Part shown: positions 24,784-31,741 of the stretch, one piece after another
How positions within the stretch are numbered: position 1 is the stretch's first letter
How the letters are laid out: every line of letters begins with the position of its first letter
Assembly: GCA_002327335.1 (NCBI GenBank)
Contig: DCVH01000032.1
Location: 1 to 35,775 of the forward strand
Source: Patescibacteria group bacterium UBA2193
GTDB taxonomy: Bacteria > Patescibacteriota > Minisyncoccia > Moranbacterales > DUUL01
DNA: 35,775 nt
Direction: 5' to 3'
Program-made: the position numbers and the translations under genes
The notes under the pieces: model-generated
Told to the model about the DNA's origin: nothing
The model's input: only the letters and a program-made list of their open reading frames with translations
Database searches by the model: none

Positions 24784-25098
24784 TTAAAAAACTGTTTTTT
24801 TCGTAGGCAAAACACTTTCCCGAAATCCCAATTTTAATAATTTATCCCAAAGCTTGGGATCTCGATCTCGCAATCGAAATCGAATCAATTTTAATCTTTT
24901 TGGCGATGTACTGCAAATCGCCATCAAGAAGGTGACCAGATGATGCTGATTTTGTTTATTGCGTGATCGTATCACTTTCTCCATCTCATCAACGAGCTTT
25001 GTTGAGTCTTCTTGGTCGATATACACCAATTGCATTATGAAATCTCGCATTTCCATAAATGCATTAGATTTTTCCATTAAAGGGCCAACTTTTTTCAT
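24784..25098 (-). CDS. Unknown protein, 104 residues (TrmB-2 operon, third gene)
   Basis: Overlaps the preceding 134-residue gene by four bases (ATGA), so the two are translationally coupled. The protein is basic in its second half (RLKLIRFRLRDRDPKLWDKLLKLGF) and helical in its first half. No signal peptide, membrane segment or family motif seen. As last gene of a regulator-led operon it may be a partner of the 134-residue protein. Confidence 0.65.
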   Translation of the reverse strand: MKKVGPLMEKSNAFMEMRDFIMQLVYIDQEDSTKLVDEMEKVIRSRNKQNQHHLVTFLMAICSTSPKRLKLIRFRLRDRDPKLWDKLLKLGFRESVLPTKKTVF

Positions 25099-25499
25099 TT
25101 TTCATCCCCCTTTTCTTTTTCTAGTTTTTCAATCTTTTCAAACCATTCCTGAACTGTTTGATCCTTTTCTGGCAGGTGAGCACCTGGAATTTGCCTTAAA
25201 TAATTCTCCAGCTTATTAAATACCGATATGATATCAAAAGCATTCCACGTTGCTAACCATTCATAATTAGTGAAGTACATATGAGATGGCTCGTCTCTTA
25301 AAATAATCAAACATGCTTTCATTAAATCGTGAGAGCTAAGCAGTGTATTATTTATTTTTAAACTGCCCTGGGGGTTTGTTTCGGCGATCTCGAGACATTT
25401 AATTATTTCTTCTTTAATTTTTATTATTTCTTTTCTTAAGCTTTGCAGATGTTTTCCCAAATTGCGTATACGAAATATAGACTCCTTGTTATCAATCAT
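25095..25499 (-). CDS. Unknown protein, 134 residues (TrmB-2 operon, second gene)
   Basis: Begins 33 bases after the TrmB-2 stop with a strong ribosome site (GGGAGGAA before the ATG). An N-terminal basic coiled coil (about 8-45, IRNLGKHLQSLRKEIIKIKEEIIK) is followed by a mixed domain with YFTNYEWLATWNAF and a Lys/Glu-rich end. No family recognised. Co-transcribed with TrmB-2 and coupled to the next gene by an ATGA overlap. Confidence 0.7.
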   Translation of the reverse strand: MIDNKESIFRIRNLGKHLQSLRKEIIKIKEEIIKCLEIAETNPQGSLKINNTLLSSHDLMKACLIILRDEPSHMYFTNYEWLATWNAFDIISVFNKLENYLRQIPGAHLPEKDQTVQEWFEKIEKLEKEKGDEK

Positions 25500-25532
25500 A
25501 ATTCCTCCCTGAATTCATTAATATATTTTATC

Positions 25533-26297
25533 TTACAGTCTCTCCCACATAAATTCCAAATATGTCTTGATTGTTTCGGCGATTGATTTATCTTCTATTA
25601 GTGTCGCCGTTATTTTGTCGTAAGATATAAGTGCAGTTAGATTGCCGGAGACAACAATATCAGCAGAAAGTTTAATTTCGGGCGGAAGAAATTTTGTATG
25701 TGTTGCTCCTTTGCCAATTTCAGCAAATTTACGATTGAGTGGCGTATCTTCCAAAATCATTCGATAAAAAACATTTTGTTTTTTTATATTTTCAAAATAT
25801 TTTTCTTCCATTTTAGCAGGAATTGCCTTAATTGCGGTTTCGTATGATCCGCAATTTATCGCTTCATGGCTTTTCAAAATATACTCATCAAAAATCTTGT
25901 TAATTCCATCCACTCCTTCGAAAAACTTTACCTGCGGTTTATTTTCCTGGTTAATATCAATCGCTTTGAGTATTGGCAGAATGGTATTTTGCAACAACGC
26001 CTCTTCTTTTTTTACTGCCTCTCGTTTTTTTTCAATAAGTTGATTGATGTTATCAGGGCTTTCCGCAACAAATAATTTCTTCTTACCTTTTCGGCTTTCT
26101 GCGATGAGTCCTTTTTGCTTCAATTCATCCAGAGCAGAATAGACGCTCACGCGATTTACTCCAGTTGTTCGAGAAACATCTTGAACAGAAGAAGCGCCGT
26201 TTTCCAAAAGTGAAAGATAGGTTAAAATCTCTTTTTCCGTGAAATTAAGTTGTAAAAGAGCTTTTGTCAGATTTTCTGAGATGATTTTCTTTTTCAT
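25533..26297 (-). CDS. TrmB-family transcription regulator (copy 2)
   Basis: A 254-residue protein with an N-terminal TrmB winged helix (LNFTEKEILTYLSLLENGASSVQDVSRTTGVNRVSVYSALDEL given here in part), the linker LFVAESPDNINQLIEKK, a coiled coil, and a C-terminal domain ending in YLEFMWERL. Unlike the other three it has no divergent partner gene; it leads its own operon with two small proteins. Its promoter gives a leader of only about seven bases. It probably represses itself; a perfect inverted repeat sits 130 bases upstream. Confidence 0.85.
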   Translation of the reverse strand: MKKKIISENLTKALLQLNFTEKEILTYLSLLENGASSVQDVSRTTGVNRVSVYSALDELKQKGLIAESRKGKKKLFVAESPDNINQLIEKKREAVKKEEALLQNTILPILKAIDINQENKPQVKFFEGVDGINKIFDEYILKSHEAINCGSYETAIKAIPAKMEEKYFENIKKQNVFYRMILEDTPLNRKFAEIGKGATHTKFLPPEIKLSADIVVSGNLTALISYDKITATLIEDKSIAETIKTYLEFMWERL

Positions 26298-26310
26298 AAT
26301 CTAACGATTT

Positions 26311-26339
26311 AGTATGCACTGGATTTGGTGTTTAGTCAA
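26311..26339 (-). promoter_or_regulatory. Promoter of the TrmB-2 operon
   Basis: On the - strand TTGACT (26339-26334), 17 bases, CATACT (26316-26311). The expected start is near 26304, only seven bases before the ATG at 26297, so the mRNA would be almost leaderless. Confidence 0.5.
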
Positions 26340-26421
26340 AGCAATATATACAAATTATGATTAAAAATTAAATTAATACCAAAATATGCTTTATCTATAG
26401 GATTATTTAGTTATTCAAATG

Positions 26422-26442
26422 TTGTAAATCTATTATTTACAA
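26422..26442. promoter_or_regulatory. Perfect 8-base inverted repeat, operator candidate
   Basis: TTGTAAAT - 5 bases - ATTTACAA, in the gap between TrmB-2 and the GHKL/STAS operon. The size fits a dimeric winged-helix operator. It is far (about 80 bases) from the -35 of TrmB-2, so it may act at a distance or serve another, unseen promoter. Confidence 0.45.
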
Positions 26443-26470
26443 ATATAGCATATTCGTTAAAAAAATCAAT

Positions 26471-26496
26471 AAAAAACGCCTCAGATTTCCCGAGGC
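26471..26496 (-). terminator. Terminator of the GHKL-STAS operon
   Basis: GCCTC (26478-26482) pairs with GAGGC (26492-26496) around nine bases; on the - strand it is followed by GTTTTTT. Five T also follow on the + strand. Confidence 0.8.
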
Positions 26497-26548
26497 ATTT
26501 TTGTGTTTATGAGATTAGAAATACCTCGTCTGGGCATCTCTACAAAAT

Positions 26549-26830
26549 TTATATCTTCAAATCCGAATATTCCCGCAAAGTTTTCAGTGTCGCTTGTACT
26601 GTTTCATTTTCAGTGTTTGTTAGTTTCACATTTTTGAATTTTTCAGCAATTTTTGTGATTACTTCATCCGCCCAAGACGGCGCTATGACTTTCACACCAG
26701 AAAAATCAATTTCAATTTCCTCATCTTCTTTAAGATCTTTCAAATTATAAGCTGAAATTGTCAAAAATGCCTCTCGACCGGCAGGACGAGAAACTAGGAC
26801 ATCACCAATTTTTTGCAGTTCAATACGCAT
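26549..26830 (-). CDS. STAS-like protein (DUF4325 type)
   Basis: A 93-residue protein with the pattern of the STAS-like DUF4325 domain: GREAFLTI, then EEIEIDFSGVKVIAPSWADEVI, which matches the conserved D-F-x-G-V-x-x-x-x-x-S-F/W-A-D-E core. Such proteins are regularly encoded beside GHKL ATPases and resemble anti-sigma-factor antagonists in general plan. It starts four bases after the stop of the ATPase gene. No sigma factor is in the window, so the target is unknown. Confidence 0.8.
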   Translation of the reverse strand: MRIELQKIGDVLVSRPAGREAFLTISAYNLKDLKEDEEIEIDFSGVKVIAPSWADEVITKIAEKFKNVKLTNTENETVQATLKTLREYSDLKI

Positions 26831-26834
26831 AAAA

Positions 26835-27401
26835 TTATAAGGTTATTATTGCTAAACATCCTCCAATATCCTCCAAGTTTTCTTCTATTTTCATTTGATC
26901 ATTTAGTTCCGCTTTAGCAGCTCCGCTATAAAAAGTTAGATGCATTTTTTTGCTTTGCACATTTTCTCTCACAAATTTTAAACCATTGCCACGTTTTTCC
27001 GGAGCCCGCCCAGAAATTCTTTCAGTAAAGGCCGTCATCAATGCCTCTTGGTCGTTTTTGATTTCCGATTTAACTCTTTTAAGCGTGTTGAAAATTCCGC
27101 GTCCTCTATCGGCTAAAACTATCTCTATTTTGTTTTCAGAAAAAGAATATCCAAAAAATATTCCTGGGACATCCTTCCAGTTCCCAACATTATGGTCAAA
27201 AGAATTATTAGCGATTTCACCAACTACTGCAGAAACAATTGAGGCATCCTTTTCTCTTTTTTCAAAAAGCTCCCTGACCATTCTCCCAAATCTCGCCTCA
27301 AAAACATCTCTCGTCGCACAGTAAAAATCACTGGCAATATCAACATTGCTAGCTTTCGCCATAATCCACTCATAAGCTAATTTTCTTTGGGAATTTTCCA
27401 T
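26835..27401 (-). CDS. GHKL-fold ATP-binding protein, anti-sigma-kinase-like
   Basis: The likely start is the ATG at 27401 (188 residues, MENSQRKLAYEW); an upstream ATG at 27437 is possible in frame but overlaps the promoter. The ATPase has the N box EIANNSFDHN, the G1 box LADRGRGI and the G2 box GNGLKF. It has no HisKA domain, so it is not an ordinary histidine kinase; stand-alone ATPases of this type (RsbW/SpoIIAB-like) phosphorylate or bind regulatory partners. The partner is presumably the STAS-like protein encoded next. The start lies exactly six bases after a TATAAT with a good -35, predicting a leaderless mRNA. Confidence 0.82.
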   Translation of the reverse strand: MENSQRKLAYEWIMAKASNVDIASDFYCATRDVFEARFGRMVRELFEKREKDASIVSAVVGEIANNSFDHNVGNWKDVPGIFFGYSFSENKIEIVLADRGRGIFNTLKRVKSEIKNDQEALMTAFTERISGRAPEKRGNGLKFVRENVQSKKMHLTFYSGAAKAELNDQMKIEENLEDIGGCLAIITL

Positions 27402-27407
27402 GTTTTT

Positions 27408-27437
27408 ATTATAGTTTATTTTAAGGTTAAAAGTCAA
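27408..27437 (-). promoter_or_regulatory. Promoter for leaderless GHKL-STAS mRNA
   Basis: On the - strand TTGACT (27437-27432), 18 bases, TATAAT (27413-27408), AAAAAC, ATG (27401). The transcription start should fall on the A of the start codon. This decides the start of the ATPase gene. Confidence 0.72.
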
Positions 27438-27451
27438 AAATCAAAATAGTT

Positions 27452-28198
27452 TTAATTTTCTGAATTTCCCGCCCCTCTCCACGCCAACTCAAAAATCGCC
27501 TTTTGCGAACGGGCGATTTCGGCTGATTCTATAATCATGCCAAACATTTCCGTTCCATAGCTGGCGATGGCGATTTTGTTTTTGTAGATATTGGTTTCGT
27601 TGGAAATTGGAAAATCTTTTTCGTTTAGAATTATCACTTCACGAAGTTGCTGTGCGTTATTTTCCATGTATTTTCTGATCGCAGGAGAATCTTTATAGAT
27701 CCCTCGAAGTCTGATGCTTTTTGACACTCTTCTTTTTATGTAATTATCCGAATATTTTTGAAGATTTTTCAGTGTATCTTCCCCCACGTAAGCCAGAATT
27801 TCATCACCTTTTTTTAAACTTTTAAGACTGTCTTCCCACATTTCTTTGATTCCTTCCTTGCCTTCAAAATATCTAATAAGCGGTTTTTCTTTTGGTGAAT
27901 TGTAGAGATTCTGAAGAGAAGGCATTATGGAATTTATCCTTTCCTCTTTTTCTTTGATTTTTTTGATTAAAATTTCCGGATCAGCCGGAGAAAAATATTT
28001 CACATTGCCTTTGATTGATTTGTAGATCAAACCTTCTTTCATCAATTGATTAACAATATCATAGACAGTCGGACGTTTCAGCCCGACTTTTTTTGCTAAT
28101 GAATAGGCGGTTACCCCTCCCATTTCCAAGGTTGCCAGATAGACTTCCGCTTTTTTATCTTCCATTCCAAATTGTCTCAAAATTTCTTTTATTTCCAT
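27452..28198 (-). CDS. TrmB-family transcription regulator (copy 3)
   Basis: A 248-residue protein: TrmB winged helix in the first 70 residues (FGMEDKKAEVYLATLEMGG, VGLKRPTVYDIVNQLMKEGL), KYFSPADPEILIKKIKEKEER linker and coil, and a C-terminal domain with RYFEGKEGIKEMWEDSL, ending in IFELAWRG. The sequence RYFEG-x-E-G-I is shared with copies 2 and 4 in slightly different form, a mark of the effector domain. A palindromic GTCAT repeat ends only six bases before the ATG, so the ribosome site was replaced or moved by it. It is divergent from the radical SAM operon and probably controls it. Confidence 0.87.
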   Translation of the reverse strand: MEIKEILRQFGMEDKKAEVYLATLEMGGVTAYSLAKKVGLKRPTVYDIVNQLMKEGLIYKSIKGNVKYFSPADPEILIKKIKEKEERINSIMPSLQNLYNSPKEKPLIRYFEGKEGIKEMWEDSLKSLKKGDEILAYVGEDTLKNLQKYSDNYIKRRVSKSIRLRGIYKDSPAIRKYMENNAQQLREVIILNEKDFPISNETNIYKNKIAIASYGTEMFGMIIESAEIARSQKAIFELAWRGAGNSEN

Positions 28199-28204
28199 CT
28201 CATT

Positions 28205-28231
28205 GTCATCCCCGTGAAAACGGGAATCTAG
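28205..28231. repeat. GTCATnCCC palindromic repeat, copy 1
   Basis: GTCATCCCCGTGAAAACGGG-AATCTAG: CCCGT pairs with ACGGG. Copy 1 of five related palindromes between here and 32967. It abuts the TrmB-3 start codon. Confidence 0.75.
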
Positions 28232-28361
28232 TTCAATAAATTATTCTATTCGTAATTTTCCGACTACTGAATATAGCCTAGCATAATTGCCAAATAAGTC
28301 AATTAATAAAGGCTTTGTAAGATAATTTAGAAACGCAATTAATAAATTATGACGGTAAACA

Positions 28362-28389
28362 TTGAATATATTATTTAGAAGAGTATAAT
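28362..28389 (+). promoter_or_regulatory. Promoter of the radical SAM operon
   Basis: TTGAAT (28362-28367), 16 bases, TATAAT (28384-28389). Expected start near 28396, leaving a leader of about 47 bases before the 63-codon gene. Confidence 0.55.
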
Positions 28390-28442
28390 AAACAGTTCCA
28401 GTTCGTTGACAATTACATAATATTCAAAGAAGGAGCTAGCCA

Positions 28443-28634
28443 ATGTTTACTCAAAATGTTGTTGAAGGTTTTGTTTGTTTTTCATTTGCTTCACCCTTTT
28501 TAGCAATTCTGATTACGGCTTTTATTGTAAATAGGCAAGATAAAAAAATGCTCAAGTTATTAGTTATCAAACTGATGGAGGGTGCTCTTATTATTCGCCT
28601 CATTTATTTTCTTAGTTTTAAGGTAATACATTAA
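28443..28634 (+). CDS. Small membrane peptide, 63 residues
   Basis: Starts after a strong ribosome site (GAAGGAG). Two hydrophobic stretches (about 8-28 and 43-59) separated by NRQDKKMLK predict two membrane passes or one hairpin. One Cys in the first stretch. It is the first gene of the radical SAM operon. It could be a membrane partner, a holin- or immunity-like peptide, or a leader peptide whose translation tunes expression; nothing in the sequence decides this. Confidence 0.65.
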   Translation: MFTQNVVEGFVCFSFASPFLAILITAFIVNRQDKKMLKLLVIKLMEGALIIRLIYFLSFKVIH

Positions 28635-28642
28635 AAAAAATC

Positions 28643-28650
28643 GGGGGGGG
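28643..28650 (+). promoter_or_regulatory. G8 tract as ribosome site of the radical SAM gene
   Basis: Eight G in a row, seven bases before the ATG at 28657, in the place of a Shine-Dalgarno sequence. In AT-rich DNA this is conspicuous. Such runs slip during replication, so the spacing could vary from cell to cell. Confidence 0.6.
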
Positions 28651-28656
28651 ATAAAA

Positions 28657-29760
28657 ATGAAGAAAATAGAACAAGAAATAAAATTCCACAAGGAAAAACT
28701 TTGGGCTTATTGGCGGAAGAATCTTGGCGAAAAATTTGCCAAACATCCATTAGAAATAATTCAATGGGAGGCGACGAGAAGATGTGATTTACAATGTAAA
28801 CATTGCGGATCGCCAAGGGAAAACGTAAATCTTCAAAGCGAATTATCAACTAAAGAAGTCATTTCTGCTTTTACTCAAATAAAAAACGGCATTGATCTCA
28901 GCGGATTCAAATTTATCACTATTACCGGTGGCGAGCCATTTTTAAGAGCTGATTTATTTAAGGTTTTGGCTTTATTTAAATCATTCGGCTGGATAACAAC
29001 AATTCAGACTAATGGAAATTTTTTGGCACAAAATCCGGAAAGAATTCCAGAACTTTTGAATTTGGGGGTGGCTGGGATTGGTCTTGATCTTGATGGCGCT
29101 GAAGAATTGCATGATGATCTGCGTTGTCGTTTGGGGCATTGGCGACAAACCAGAGAGCTTGTTAAAAAACTTCTTAAGTACAGTGACGTTTTGCACACAA
29201 CCGTTACTACGGTTGTGTCAAAACAAAACATTTCAAGTCTTCCGAATCTTTGGAAGGAAATCGAGATATTGGATTCTCATCGCTGGAGACTTTTGCCGAT
29301 TGAAAATATTGGTCGTGCAAAAAATAAAAATTTAGCGTTAGATAGAGCAGACTATTTAAACCTTTTGAGTTTTGTGACCGAAAAAAGATTACTGAAATTA
29401 AATGAGCAATCAGTGCAAACTGAGTTGGGTTGCGTCGGCTGGTTTGGAAAAAATCTGGAAGGCGCAATTCGTCCTTATGTTTGGTCTTGTATTGCCGGGC
29501 GGACATGTCTTGGAATTATGTATGATGGAGGAATCAGTGCTTGTGCTCACATTGATCGGGCATTTTTGCAAGGCAATGTGCGTAAGGATAATATTTATGA
29601 TGTTTGGGAGAATAGTTTCGAAATTTTTCGTGATCGCCCCAAACAAAAGATTTGTCTGTGCTGTCCGGAAAAAGATTTCTGCACTTTGTCGATGCATAAA
29701 CTTGATGCATTCGGCAGAATACGTGAATGCGTATTTAATAATCTAACGGAAGGGAGGTGA
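28657..29760 (+). CDS. Radical SAM enzyme with SPASM-type C-terminal domain
   Basis: A 367-residue enzyme. The [4Fe-4S]-SAM motif is RRCDLQCKHCG (Cys43, Cys47, Cys50), followed by TITGGEPFLR (the GGE motif) and a TIM-barrel with QTNGN and GLDLDG. The C-terminal part has a cysteine-rich SPASM-like region: CIAGRTCLGIMYDGGISAC, then CLCCPEKDFC and a last Cys near the end, enough for auxiliary clusters. SPASM enzymes often modify ribosomal peptides, anaerobic sulfatases or heme precursors. No peptide-binding (RRE) domain is fused. The flanking small genes (63 and 58 codons) and a methyltransferase downstream fit a peptide-modification operon, but this is inference. Its stop overlaps the ribosome site of the 58-codon gene. 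Confidence 0.9.
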   Translation: MKKIEQEIKFHKEKLWAYWRKNLGEKFAKHPLEIIQWEATRRCDLQCKHCGSPRENVNLQSELSTKEVISAFTQIKNGIDLSGFKFITITGGEPFLRADLFKVLALFKSFGWITTIQTNGNFLAQNPERIPELLNLGVAGIGLDLDGAEELHDDLRCRLGHWRQTRELVKKLLKYSDVLHTTVTTVVSKQNISSLPNLWKEIEILDSHRWRLLPIENIGRAKNKNLALDRADYLNLLSFVTEKRLLKLNEQSVQTELGCVGWFGKNLEGAIRPYVWSCIAGRTCLGIMYDGGISACAHIDRAFLQGNVRKDNIYDVWENSFEIFRDRPKQKICLCCPEKDFCTLSMHKLDAFGRIRECVFNNLTEGR

Positions 29761-29765
29761 GATTA

Positions 29766-29942
29766 ATGATGGTGATTATTGATGGGAAAAGTATACAATT
29801 GGCTCCTGAAGCTGTCGAAAGAATAGCAGGGAAAATGAAAGAGCTTAGCGAGACAGTCGCCAAGGCGCTTGATGCTGATCCAACAGCAGGAGTATATTCA
29901 ATGTATGTTGCCTTTCCTGCTATCGAACAAGTTCGGGCATAA
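29766..29942 (+). CDS. Small protein, 58 residues; candidate substrate peptide
   Basis: Start fixed by the best ribosome site of the window, GGGAGGTGA (29752-29760), which overlaps the stop codon of the radical SAM gene. An earlier in-frame GTG at 29757 lies within that site and is unlikely. Residues 1-40 form a strand and a charged helix (EAVERIAGKMKELSETVAKAL), then DADPTAG and a short tail VYSMYVAFPAIEQVRA. A helical leader followed by a Gly/Tyr-containing tail is what a modified peptide precursor could look like, but it has no Cys and no known precursor motif. Strong translation next to a modifying enzyme supports the idea. Confidence 0.7.
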   Translation: MMVIIDGKSIQLAPEAVERIAGKMKELSETVAKALDADPTAGVYSMYVAFPAIEQVRA

Positions 29943-29958
29943 TTTCAACAGTTAAATG

Positions 29959-29989
29959 GAGGCGAGCTTCTGGAGAAGAAGCCCGCCTC
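29959..29989 (+). repeat. Intercistronic hairpin after the 58-codon gene
   Basis: GAGGCG - A - GCTTCT, 5-base loop, AGAAGC - C - CGCCTC. A strong 12-bp stem with one mismatch and no T tract. Placed between the small peptide gene and the methyltransferase, it could protect the upstream mRNA so that the peptide is made in excess. Confidence 0.65.
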
Positions 29990-30007
29990 AAAGTTAAGAG
30001 GTGAAAG

Positions 30008-30724
30008 ATGAATGATGCTGTGGAAAAGGTTAGAAAATTTTACGAAACATTTGATTTCAGCAAAATTATTACTAACTCACCAAAACAAATTCAGGATTTT
30101 TTAGACAAAGAAAATGAATGGATTAGGAATCATCTTTGGATCGGGAAAAATGTTTTAGAAATTGGTTGTGGCTATGGGAGGCTTACTGAAAAAATTGCTT
30201 CACTCGCAAAAAGTATAGCAGGAATTGATTATAGCTTGCCTCTTATCGAAAAGAGCAGGATTTCATTGGTAGCGTTGTCTAATATTTCGTTGGCTCTTAT
30301 GGACGCTACTGAATTGGGGTTTGCAAAAAATATTTTTGGTAGCGTTGTTTGTTTTAATGCTTCTTTCTCTAATATGCCGGGGATTGAAATAAAAGTGTTG
30401 CGCGAGATGAAACGGGTTTGTAAAAATGGTGGGGAAGTAATATTTTCTGTTTTATCGGAAAAAGCAAAAAAAGCTCAATTGGAAAATTATTTAAGACTGG
30501 GATTAAAAATTATTAATCAGGATAAGAATTCAATCACAACCAAAGAAGGATTAGTTTCGTGTCGTTTCTCTCGAAAAGATCTTGAGTTTCTTTTAAATCG
30601 AATGAAAATGGAATATGAGATAATAGAGTTTTGTTCAATTGGATATTTGGTAATTGCAAAAAAGCGGAGTGATTATTACATCACATCCGCTTTTTTCTAT
30701 CTTAAATATGCGGTTTTCTATTGA
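30008..30724 (+). CDS. Class I SAM-dependent methyltransferase (radical SAM operon)
   Basis: A 238-residue Rossmann-fold methyltransferase: VLEIGCGYGRLTEKIA (motif I), IAGIDYSLPLIEKS with the acidic residue of strand 2, LMDATELGF, then FGSVVCFNASFSNM and CKNGGEVIFSVLS. The reading frame ends with IGYLVIAKK, the usual last strand, but then runs on through the terminator hairpin (30664-30696) for about 20 more codons (RSDYYITSAFFYLKY...), as if the original stop was lost. Ribosome site AGAGGTGA. It is the fourth gene of the TrmB-3-facing operon. Substrate unknown. Confidence 0.87.
   Translation: MNDAVEKVRKFYETFDFSKIITNSPKQIQDFLDKENEWIRNHLWIGKNVLEIGCGYGRLTEKIASLAKSIAGIDYSLPLIEKSRISLVALSNISLALMDATELGFAKNIFGSVVCFNASFSNMPGIEIKVLREMKRVCKNGGEVIFSVLSEKAKKAQLENYLRLGLKIINQDKNSITTKEGLVSCRFSRKDLEFLLNRMKMEYEIIEFCSIGYLVIAKKRSDYYITSAFFYLKYAVFY
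30661..30696. terminator. Terminator inside the methyltransferase 3' end (GCGGA family)
   Basis: GCGGA / TCCGC with TGAT / ATCA inside, flanked by A runs on the left and TTTTTT on the right, so it works in both directions: for the methyltransferase operon and for TrmB-4. It is translated as part of the methyltransferase frame. It resembles the hairpin at 32433-32463. Confidence 0.8.
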
Positions 30725-30725
30725 A

Positions 30726-30783
30726 TGGATCACCGCCTTGCGCCACCGCTAAAGCTTTGGCGACACGCGGTCGCGGGGATGAC
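30726..30783. repeat. GTCATnCCC palindromic repeat, variant copy 2
   Basis: A diverged copy in reverse orientation (TGGATCACCGCC ... GCGGGGATGACA) with an inner CGCCA / TGGCG stem. The 40 bases before it match those before copy 5 (32881-32930), including TATCT, GGTTTTCT and GAATGGAT. Confidence 0.6.
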
Positions 30784-30795
30784 AAAAGGGCAAGG

Positions 30796-31533
30796 TTATT
30801 TTATGGAATTCCACATAAAATTGAAGAGTTCTTTTTGGAGGCGGATGATGTTTTTGTTTTCGATTGCCATCACCATAACAGGTGGGGTGGTTTGGTGGAT
30901 GAGGATTTTGTAAGGGGTGATTGTGATTGAGGCAGAAAGCTGGATTTCTTGAGGAAAAATTTTGATTTGCATGTTATAGATCGTTTCATTTTGTTTGTAT
31001 TTTCTGGCGATTTCAGAATCTTGCAGGAGAAGCCTGTTATTTAGTTTTTTGTTTGCACGTTTTTCGACAAATTTTTCAAAAAACTTTTGATCTTCCGACA
31101 TCCATTTGGCGGAATCGCTGATAACCCAATAATCTTCACCAAATTTCACCTCATCCAAAAGATCGAGGTGAATATTTTTTATTGCTTCCACTCCTTCGTA
31201 ATATTTTATTAAACTGCTTCCTCCCTCGGCGCTGTATAGAGTTTTCAAGTCAGGAAGACTTTCTTGCAGTTTTTGTTTTTTGTTTTCTATGATTCTTTCT
31301 AGTTTATCGGGATTTTCAGCAGAATAGAAGGTTTTCCAGCCTATTTGTTCAATTTTCATCAAACCCATCTGTTTGAGACTCTCCACCGCTGAATAGACGG
31401 TGGTTCTTTTAATTTCTGAAGCTTTGGAAATCTTTAGGATGGTGGTTTTCCCAAGAGAAAGGGCATTGAGATAGACGGTTGCTTCATTCTCGCTGAGCCC
31501 CATTTCAATTAGGTTTTTTTGTAGATTATTCAT
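30796..31533 (-). CDS. TrmB-family transcription regulator (copy 4)
   Basis: A 245-residue protein with TrmB winged helix (MGLSENEATVYLNALSLGKTT, SEIKRTTVYSAVESLKQMGL), TFYSAENPDKLERIIENKKQK linker, the KYYEGVEAIKNIHLDLL segment and the C-terminal FMWNSIK. Closest by eye to copy 1: both have YYIVSDG/YWVISDS and FFEKF(M/V)-(R/E)KRA segments. It is divergent from the operon starting at 31905 and separated from it by a promoter flanked by two palindromes, so it is the likely regulator of that operon. Its transcript should end at the bidirectional terminator near 30680. Confidence 0.88.
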   Translation of the reverse strand: MNNLQKNLIEMGLSENEATVYLNALSLGKTTILKISKASEIKRTTVYSAVESLKQMGLMKIEQIGWKTFYSAENPDKLERIIENKKQKLQESLPDLKTLYSAEGGSSLIKYYEGVEAIKNIHLDLLDEVKFGEDYWVISDSAKWMSEDQKFFEKFVEKRANKKLNNRLLLQDSEIARKYKQNETIYNMQIKIFPQEIQLSASITITPYKILIHQTTPPVMVMAIENKNIIRLQKELFNFMWNSIK

Positions 31534-31568
31534 ATCACAGAATTATTTTTTTGTATAAAAATTTTCTT

Positions 31569-31670
31569 GTCATCCCCGCGAATGCGGGGATCCAGTTTGT
31601 AGTAGAACTTATTTAACAAGGCAAGATTGTGTTTATCAATCTTCTGGATTCCCATTTTCATGGGAATGAC
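31569..31670. mobile_element. MITE-like unit: two facing GTCATnCCC palindromes (copies 3 and 4)
   Basis: 31569-31595 (GTCATCCCCGCGAATGCGGG then GATCCAG) and 31644-31670 (the reverse-oriented form ending GGGAATGAC) face each other around 48 bases. Each end is itself a hairpin, and the two ends also pair with each other, with outermost GTCAT / ATGAC. This resembles a small non-autonomous element or a REP doublet. No transposase is present in the window. Confidence 0.6.
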
Positions 31671-31741
31671 AGTTTTGTGTCTAAAAATATGACAACTAAT
31701 TATATCTTAAAATAAAGCTTTAAATAAGTCAATAATATTCC

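Noticed and set aside
27402..27437. Upstream ATG of the GHKL ATPase at 27437
   Set aside because: It overlaps the -35 and -10 elements; the ATG at 27401 fits the leaderless promoter and the family start.
30721..30930. Frames of 69 and 62 codons on the + strand after methyltransferase 2
   Set aside because: They consist of a palindromic repeat and the antisense of TrmB-4.
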